In this document: one piece after another, positions 58,832-64,000 of the stretch
How the letters are laid out: each line of letters opens with the position of its first letter
How positions within the stretch are numbered: the stretch's first letter is position 1
Source of the DNA: Simiduia sp. 21SJ11W-1
GTDB lineage: Bacteria; Pseudomonadota; Gammaproteobacteria; Pseudomonadales; Cellvibrionaceae
DNA: 64,000 bases
Assembly: GCF_024138675.1 (NCBI RefSeq)
Contig: NZ_CP090959.1
Coordinates: 3,832,001-3,896,000 of the forward strand
Direction: 5' to 3'
The notes under the pieces: model-generated
The model's input: the letters and a program-made list of their open reading frames with translations, nothing else
Databases searched by the model: none
Told to the model about the DNA's origin: nothing
Translations under genes and position numbers: made by a program

Positions 58832-60024
58832 GGATTTCGTCGCTTGTTGTCTGAATTATCGTCGCGCCGGCCATCGCGGCCTCGGCCCTGGTCGCGCTCG
58901 TTGTCATCGCGCGCATCGGCATCCTGTTGTGTGCCCAACACCTGTATGGCCGTTTGCTGGCCCGATGCAAAGCGGGCTAAAACCTTAATATCGCCGCCTT
59001 TGCGGTGCAACAGCATACGCCGGTTGATCACCTTTTCAGCCAGGCTAACTTCAATATTTAGCCAAAAGAACTCGGTGCTGACACTCAGGCCCGTAGTTTC
59101 CATGGCGGCACCGGTTACCAGCGCCTGAAAATCCGCCTGATTAATCAAGTCGTCAACAGTACTAAAGCCTGCATCGCCGCGCCAATCGCCAAAATCCGAC
59201 AGATCCTGGGCATTGAGCGGCGTCATTTGATCGGCACCGTTGAGGCTTTGCACTATGCGCAGGTCTTGAATGGTGTTGATATTGAGCGGGGCATCCGCCT
59301 GGGGCAGCACCGTCACGTGGGGGCGAATGGCCTCAAAAATTTCCGGCGTAATGTGCTGCACCAGTTTTAATTCTTCTACCGATTCCATGGGCCCGTTAGG
59401 GGGTACCCAGGTTGCGCCGGTTTGCTGGTATTGCAGCGATTCGGCGCCGCCGTAGCCGGTGGGTTGATCGTCGGCATCCAGCCAATCCACCAGCGCCTCG
59501 GTAATCATCACCGCCAGGTTTAAATCAATCACCAGTGGCGGTGGCGCGTCTGGATCTTCAGCCTCTGCCCGCGCATCCTTTTGGCCCAGGCCGTTCTGGT
59601 TGCCGTCGAAGGTTTGTAAAAACCGGATGAAGCGGCGCTGGGGTTCAGTGAACCGGCTCGGGTCGTTGGGGTTGGCGTTATTTTGCAAGGCCGTGCCGAG
59701 GCTGTTGATGTTGAACACCGCCTGCGCATCGGTGAGCGAGGCCTGCACCATGCCGCCTTCTACCGGGTAGCTGGCGCCACCGGGGAAGGCCCAATCTTCA
59801 TACAGGTGATCAAGCTGGCTGTTGTCGGCATCTTCTTTCAGCAAACGGGCGGCCATGTCGATCATGGAATCTGCGTAGATTTCCTGCTGGGCGCCATACA
59901 GGCGGTTTTCCGCACGGGCTTGCACCAAGGTCATTTGGCTTGCGTAATTCACAGCCAAAGTGGCCACCAGCGCCACAATCAACAGCGCCAGTATCAGCAC
60001 AGCTCCGCGCTGGCGGACTCTCAA
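58828..60024 (-). CDS. gspK: Type II secretion minor pseudopilin K
   Basis: 398 aa from a TTG start at 60024. The prepilin-like N-terminus MRVRQRG-AVLILALL lacks Glu at position 5 of the mature part, which is normal for GspK. The globular part has FNINSLG, ADAPLNINTIQDLRIVQ and a Ser/Asp-rich C-terminal tail (DDNERDQGRGRDGRRDDNSD). It caps the pseudopilus with I and J. The start overlaps the gspJ stop. Confidence 0.93.
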   Translation of the reverse strand: MRVRQRGAVLILALLIVALVATLAVNYASQMTLVQARAENRLYGAQQEIYADSMIDMAARLLKEDADNSQLDHLYEDWAFPGGASYPVEGGMVQASLTDAQAVFNINSLGTALQNNANPNDPSRFTEPQRRFIRFLQTFDGNQNGLGQKDARAEAEDPDAPPPLVIDLNLAVMITEALVDWLDADDQPTGYGGAESLQYQQTGATWVPPNGPMESVEELKLVQHITPEIFEAIRPHVTVLPQADAPLNINTIQDLRIVQSLNGADQMTPLNAQDLSDFGDWRGDAGFSTVDDLINQADFQALVTGAAMETTGLSVSTEFFWLNIEVSLAEKVINRRMLLHRKGGDIKVLARFASGQQTAIQVLGTQQDADARDDNERDQGRGRDGRRDDNSDNKRRNP

Positions 60025-60815
60025 TTTTCTATCCCCAAAAGCATGACGCGGCGCACTTCGCCCACGTTTTGTAATTCAATAACCACCTCAACGGCCAAGG
60101 GCAGTGCAGTACCTGTGTTGTTGGCATTGCGGCCCGTGGCCGGCGGCCAGGTATCCGCCCAGGCGTTGGCATTGTTGGCGGCACTGCCCGGTGCCAAAAA
60201 CCGCACTGTGAGGTTATCTACCTGGGTCACCAGGCGGCGCGCCATGGAAATGTCTTCGTAGTAGACGGCATCGGCCGGCGGATTATCGCCAAACACTTCG
60301 TTATCAATGGGCCGGAAAAACCGCCAGATGGCGCCCTTGTGCCAGGCATAGGTCACGTGTTGTAAATCGCTGCGCGGGCGCACGCCGAAGTTCACCCAAT
60401 TGCCGCGCACCAGTTGTAAAAACCGGTGATCCACATCCAGATCTGCCAGCAGGTTGTGGCGCTGTTGCTTGATATCCTGGGTTTCGAAAGCCTCACCATA
60501 GCCTAAGAAATCGTCGTCTCCGGTGGCAGTCGCACCGGCCAGGCTCTGGCTTACAGGCTCTGCCTCAAATTTGAAATCGCGGCCGGCACGCACGGTGCGC
60601 AAATCCTGTTCGAGCACCAAAAAAAACCGATCCAGTTCACTGAGCTGGTCGCTTAAGCTTTTACCGCGCTCCATGGCGGTGGTGGCAGAGCTTAACGATT
60701 GCACCGCAAGCGTTGCGATAATGGCCGCAATAAAAATGGCAATCAGCACTTCCACCAGGGTGAAGCCCTGCTGGCGCGGGCTTTGGCCCACGGGCGAAAA
60801 CCCTGCCCTATTCAC
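60021..60815 (-). CDS. gspJ: Type II secretion minor pseudopilin J
   Basis: 264 aa. Prepilin signal RQQG-FTLVEVLIAIFIAAIIATLAVQ with Glu5. The globular part contains LEQDLRTVRAGRD and YEDISMARRLVTQVDNLTVRFLAPG, a GspJ pattern. It joins the I-J-K tip complex. It is a little longer than many homologues because of a Gly/Asn-rich loop near the end. The start overlaps gspI by 8 nt. Confidence 0.93.
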   Translation of the reverse strand: MNRAGFSPVGQSPRQQGFTLVEVLIAIFIAAIIATLAVQSLSSATTAMERGKSLSDQLSELDRFFLVLEQDLRTVRAGRDFKFEAEPVSQSLAGATATGDDDFLGYGEAFETQDIKQQRHNLLADLDVDHRFLQLVRGNWVNFGVRPRSDLQHVTYAWHKGAIWRFFRPIDNEVFGDNPPADAVYYEDISMARRLVTQVDNLTVRFLAPGSAANNANAWADTWPPATGRNANNTGTALPLAVEVVIELQNVGEVRRVMLLGIEN

Positions 60816-61173
60816 TGAACACCGCCATCACCGAGCTCAAGCTGTCATCGGGCTTCAGGCCCACAAACACTTCCACTTGCCGGGCGCCAATGTCCGGAAA
60901 TTTGGTAGAGGTAGAGCGCCAATGCCAACGCACGCCCGCCATCTCCACCTCGCCGGTTTCCGATTCGCTCAAGGTGAAGTTGGGTTCGCGCATGCGCAAG
61001 CGGTACTCGGCAATTTTATTTTGCGCCACATACAGCGCCAGGGTTTTGTTGCGCAGTGAACCCTGGGCATCACTTTGCGATTGCATCTGCCCAAGCAGCG
61101 CAGGCAGCGCCAGGCCCACAATCATCAGCGCCACCAGTACTTCAACCAGGCTAAAGCCGCGCTCAGGGTTCAT
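60808..61173 (-). CDS. gspI: Type II secretion minor pseudopilin I
   Basis: 121 aa from ATG at 61173; a longer frame to 61206 would put residues before the prepilin leader. The prepilin site is MNPERG-FSLVEVLVALMIVGLALPALLG with Glu5. The body has RNKTLALYVAQNKIAEYRLRM and GVRWHWRST, typical GspI. It overlaps gspH by 11 nt. Confidence 0.93.
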   Translation of the reverse strand: MNPERGFSLVEVLVALMIVGLALPALLGQMQSQSDAQGSLRNKTLALYVAQNKIAEYRLRMREPNFTLSESETGEVEMAGVRWHWRSTSTKFPDIGARQVEVFVGLKPDDSLSSVMAVFSE

Positions 61174-61663
61174 AGGTATCTGCCTGTACCAAGTCGCCTG
61201 TGACATCCACGGTAATTAATCCTATGGGTTGGTCGTTCAGGGCAAAGCGCATTTCAAAATTGGAAATTTCGCCACTGCCGCTGAACACCACCTGCGGGGT
61301 TTCGGCTTCTTTGGCCAGATCTACCGGTTGCTCATCAATTAGCAATTCAAATTGCAGATTTTCAGGCATCACATCTTCTACAAAGGGGGCATCGGCCACC
61401 ACCCAGGCGCCGCCGCGCAGGCGATACCAACGCAGCTCTCTGTCGCCATTGATGGCCGCTTCAATTTGCAGGCCCACCATGTCGCTTTGCAGGGCCGCGC
61501 TTTCATCGGCATAGCGCAACAGGCGATAGCTTTGATCGATATACTGGCGCGCCTTGCGCTCTTCATTGCCGCCCAGATTCAAATCCACCATGCCGATGGC
61601 CAGGCCAACCAATAACAGCACCACCATCAATTCGATGAGGGTAAATCCGCGCTGATGCCGCAC
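61163..61663 (-). CDS. gspH: Type II secretion minor pseudopilin H
   Basis: 166 aa. Prepilin site MRHQRG-FTLIELMVVLLLVGLAIGMVDL with Glu5. Downstream: ARQYIDQSYRLLRYADESAALQSDMVGLQI and the GspH C-terminal GLITVDVTGD. It bridges the GspG fibre and the tip. The gspG stop is 7 nt upstream. Confidence 0.92.
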   Translation of the reverse strand: MRHQRGFTLIELMVVLLLVGLAIGMVDLNLGGNEERKARQYIDQSYRLLRYADESAALQSDMVGLQIEAAINGDRELRWYRLRGGAWVVADAPFVEDVMPENLQFELLIDEQPVDLAKEAETPQVVFSGSGEISNFEMRFALNDQPIGLITVDVTGDLVQADTYEP

Positions 61664-61670
61664 GCTGTGC

Positions 61671-62120
61671 TTACTCGAAATCGCTCATGGATTGCCAGTT
61701 GCCGATATCTGCATTCTGGCCTTCACCACCGGCAACGCCATCGGCACCCAAGGTGTAAATATCCACCGCGCCGTTTTCACCGGGGCTTAAATACAGGTAG
61801 GGGTTGCCCCATGGGTCTTTCGGCAGCGAATCCAGGTAGCCGTTGGCCGGGTAGCGCTTCGGGATAGGATCCAGCGAAGGCTTGCTCACCAGCGCATCCA
61901 GGCCCTGCTCGCTGCTGGGGTAATTGAAGTTATCAAGGCGGTAGGACTTAAGCGCCGTTTCAATGGCTTTGAAATCGGCAAACACTTTTTGTACCCGCGC
62001 GCCATCGGCGCGATCCAGCACGTTGGGCGCCACAATACTGATCAGCAGGCCCAAAATCACCAGCACCACCATAATTTCAATCAAGCTAAAACCGCGCTGG
62101 GCGGTTCTGGAATTTGTCAT
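61671..62120 (-). CDS. gspG: Type II secretion major pseudopilin G
   Basis: 149 aa. Prepilin site RTAQRG-FSLIEIMVVLVILGLLISIVAPNVL with Glu5. The family motif YRLDNFNYPSSEQGLDALVSKP and DPWGNPYLYLSPGENGAVDIYTLGADG holds the calcium-binding loop. It polymerises to form the pseudopilus. The gspF stop is 15 nt upstream. Confidence 0.96.
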   Translation of the reverse strand: MTNSRTAQRGFSLIEIMVVLVILGLLISIVAPNVLDRADGARVQKVFADFKAIETALKSYRLDNFNYPSSEQGLDALVSKPSLDPIPKRYPANGYLDSLPKDPWGNPYLYLSPGENGAVDIYTLGADGVAGGEGQNADIGNWQSMSDFE

Positions 62121-62135
62121 TGCTAAATCCTCGCG

Positions 62136-63371
62136 TTACACCATCGTGTTCATTTCAAAAATCGGAAGCAAAATGGCCATCACAATACCGGTGACCAAAA
62201 CGCCCATAATTACCACCACCAAAGGCTCCATAATGCCCAGCGCCGAAGCCAGGCGCCATTCAAGCTCGCGGTCCATATTGCGGGCGGCGTGTTCTAGTTG
62301 CTTATCCAAATCACCGGAAGATTCGCCACTGGCGGTCATCTGCACGAGCAGTGGTGGGAACAATTTGGTTTTTTCCATGGCCCGTGAAAGTGACGAGCCC
62401 TCTTGTACGTCTATGGCGAGTTTTTCGCTGGCGCGCGCCATCACGGCGTTGGTCATTACCTGGGTGGAAATTTTTATGGCATCCAACAAGGGTACGCCGC
62501 TGCCGGTGAGCAGGCTTAAAGTTGAGGCAAAACGGGCCGAGTTAATTTGCGCGCTGATTTCACCAAAAATGGGCATGTTTAAAATCATGTTGTGCCAGGC
62601 AAGTTGGCGCGAGGGTTTCTGCAGCCATTTTTGCACGCCCATTATTGCAAGCAGCAAGCCCAGTAGCGTCCACATGCCCCAGTTACTTAAATAGTTGCTG
62701 ACGTTAATCAACACCACGGTGAGGGTGGGCAGCTCGCGGGCACTGTGGGCAAACACCTGGGTTAACTCGGGCACCACAAAGGTCATCAACATGGCGATCA
62801 CGCCCACGCTTACCACCAGCAACACCACCGGGTAAATCATGGCCATTTTCACCCGCTGGCGGGTTTCAAAGGTAGATTCCGTGTAGGCGGCCAGGCGATC
62901 GAGCACCGGGCCCAAATAGCCCGCGCTTTCACCGGCGCGCACCAAGGCGCGGTACATGCTGTCGAAGGCGTAGGGCGCCTCGGCCAGGGCCTGGGCAAAG
63001 CTGTGGCCTTCAAGCACCCGCGAACGCACCTGCAAAATCATTTCTTTTAACGGCTGTTTGCGCTGCTGGTTGGCGGTGCTTTGCAAGGCCTCCACCAGCG
63101 GCATGCCGGAATTCAACAGCGAACTTAGCTGGCGGGTGATCACCGTTAAATCCGCATCTTTAATACGGCGGTGAAACTTTGGCATGCTAAAGCTGAAACC
63201 TGTGCCGGCAGCTCGGCTTTCGCCGGCTGTGCGGCCTGCGGGTTTCACGTTGATGGGTTTTAAATTGCGCGCGCGCAAATCTGCACGCACGGCGCGCTCA
63301 GAGTCGCCCTCAATCACCCCTTTTTGCTGGCGCCCTTGGGCATCTATGGCTTGGTAGGAAAAGGCAGGCAT
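62136..63371 (-). CDS. gspF: Type II secretion inner-membrane protein F
   Basis: 411 aa. Two GspF repeats are visible: FYRRIKDADLTVITRQLSSLLNSGMPLVEAL-like (first domain) and FASTLSLLTGSGVPLLDAIKIST (second), each followed by helices, with membrane spans around 175-200, 225-245 and the C-terminal end. The N-terminal MPAFSYQAIDAQGRQQKGVIEGDSE is typical. It forms the platform with GspL and M and the GspE ATPase. Start ATG at 63371; gspE ends 9 nt upstream. Confidence 0.96.
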   Translation of the reverse strand: MPAFSYQAIDAQGRQQKGVIEGDSERAVRADLRARNLKPINVKPAGRTAGESRAAGTGFSFSMPKFHRRIKDADLTVITRQLSSLLNSGMPLVEALQSTANQQRKQPLKEMILQVRSRVLEGHSFAQALAEAPYAFDSMYRALVRAGESAGYLGPVLDRLAAYTESTFETRQRVKMAMIYPVVLLVVSVGVIAMLMTFVVPELTQVFAHSARELPTLTVVLINVSNYLSNWGMWTLLGLLLAIMGVQKWLQKPSRQLAWHNMILNMPIFGEISAQINSARFASTLSLLTGSGVPLLDAIKISTQVMTNAVMARASEKLAIDVQEGSSLSRAMEKTKLFPPLLVQMTASGESSGDLDKQLEHAARNMDRELEWRLASALGIMEPLVVVIMGVLVTGIVMAILLPIFEMNTMV

Positions 63372-63380
63372 AGTATTGGC

Positions 63381-64000
63381 CTAGCTCAAGGTGGTTACGC
63401 GCAGAACTTCTTCTACGCTGGTGTCGCCTTCAATGATGCGCGCTTTGCCGGCATCCAAAATTGACGGGCTAAAGCGGCGCGCGTAGGCCAACATGGTTTG
63501 CTCGCCGGCGCCTTCGTGAATCAGCTGGCGCATTTGCTCATCGATGACGATGTGTTCGTAAATACCCAACCGCCCGCGATAGCCTGTGTGGCCACATTGT
63601 TCGCAACCATTGGCGGAAAAAATTTCAACCTCTGGCGCAAATCCCAGTTGCTCGCATTCGGCGGGCGTGGGCTTGTGCGGCTTTTTGCAACCGCACAGGC
63701 GGCGCACCAAGCGCTGGGCCATGATCAGATCAAGGCTCGACGACAACAAGAAAGCCTCTACACCCATATCCAGCAAACGGGTTACCGCGCCGATGGCGGT
63801 GTTGGTGTGCAAGGTGGATAACACCATGTGGCCGGTGAGCGAAGATTGCACGGCAATGCTTGCGGTTTCGCCGTCGCGGATTTCACCGATCATCACCACA
63901 TCCGGATCCTGACGCAATATAGCGCGCAGGCCCCGCACGAAGGTCATATTGGCCTTGGTGTTTACCTGGGTTTGCGCAATGCCCGGCAACAAATATTCCA
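63381..64000 (-). CDS. gspE: Type II secretion ATPase E (partial, cut by window end)
   Basis: About 206 C-terminal residues are present; the frame runs off the window edge. Visible ATPase parts are [36 protein letters not shown] (Asp and Walker B boxes), [25 protein letters not shown] (His box), and the zinc-binding [19 protein letters not shown] with [12 protein letters not shown]. GspE drives pseudopilus assembly. The Walker A site lies outside the window. Confidence 0.96.
   Translation of the reverse strand, partial: EYLLPGIAQTQVNTKANMTFVRGLRAILRQDPDVVMIGEIRDGETASIAVQSSLTGHMVLSTLHTNTAIGAVTRLLDMGVEAFLLSSSLDLIMAQRLVRRLCGCKKPHKPTPAECEQLGFAPEVEIFSANGCEQCGHTGYRGRLGIYEHIVIDEQMRQLIHEGAGEQTMLAYARRFSPSILDAGKARIIEGDTSVEEVLRVTTLS

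Noticed and set aside
1-64000. Prophage, CRISPR array, rRNA or tRNA genes
   Set aside because: No phage structural genes, no regularly spaced repeats and no RNA gene signatures were seen; absence is from reading, not from a dedicated search.

Overview
The window looks like chromosome of a marine-type gammaproteobacterium, most likely near Cellvibrionaceae (Simiduia- or Saccharophagus-like). This is inferred from moderately high GC, the type II secretion operon, the TPR/TolQ/ExbD/AgmX operon, a PEP-CTERM protein and the overall gene repertoire; no rRNA or tRNA gene is present to settle it. Coding density is high and nearly all genes are ordinary chromosomal ones. I saw no prophage, integrase, transposase or CRISPR array.

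Layout. 1-8.1 kb: TraF-like outer-membrane barrel, secreted M20 amidohydrolase, thioredoxin-like protein, SDR and FAH-fold enzymes, serA, rarD. 8.1-11.9 kb: Sel1 protein, then a small SPFH / Arc-like / bPH_6 cluster behind a promoter with two TTGATATCA operator-like boxes; the bPH_6 gene is split by a palindromic insertion with a 13-bp target duplication. Next are a membrane-tethered HTH protein and a VOC protein. 12-16 kb: quinone oxidoreductase, Orn/Lys/Arg decarboxylase, a CPXCG protein and a membrane-anchored protein resembling a Rieske domain that has lost its cluster ligands. 16.2-21.3 kb: an operon with UPF0317/DUF1445, pxpA, pxpB, pxpC, DUF4392 and then a D-amino-acid aminotransferase. 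The first and fifth genes correspond to the two halves of eukaryotic D-glutamate cyclase (DGLUCY), so this looks like a complete D-glutamate to 5-oxoproline to L-glutamate route. 21.4-34.4 kb: PEP-CTERM protein, MscS channel, pgi, ZIP-like protein, DTW protein, a glyoxalase/cupin/DUF1415/DUF2058 run, a WYL regulator with a probable operator, and rlmG. 34.4-45.8 kb: esterase, MOSC, MscS with an ATPase-like protein that lacks the P-loop lysine, YdjM-like protein, GNAT, a second DTW protein, a molybdopterin oxidoreductase, an M15 peptidase with an EF-hand-like insert, and an L,D-transpeptidase.

45.9-55.0 kb (minus strand) is the most striking region. One tightly packed nine-gene operon encodes a secreted protein, three TPR proteins (two of them lipoproteins), a small secreted protein, a TolQ/ExbB channel, two ExbD proteins (one with Asn replacing the transmembrane Asp) and a TonB-like protein with an AgmX/PglI C-terminal domain. 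It has the parts of a proton-driven, envelope-spanning machine analogous to Tol-Pal or the myxobacterial Agl-Glt motor, and its job cannot be read from sequence.

55.2-64 kb: type II secretion genes gspE(partial)-F-G-H-I-J-K-L-M-N on the minus strand, followed in the same overlapping run by apbE. gspC and gspD are not in the window.
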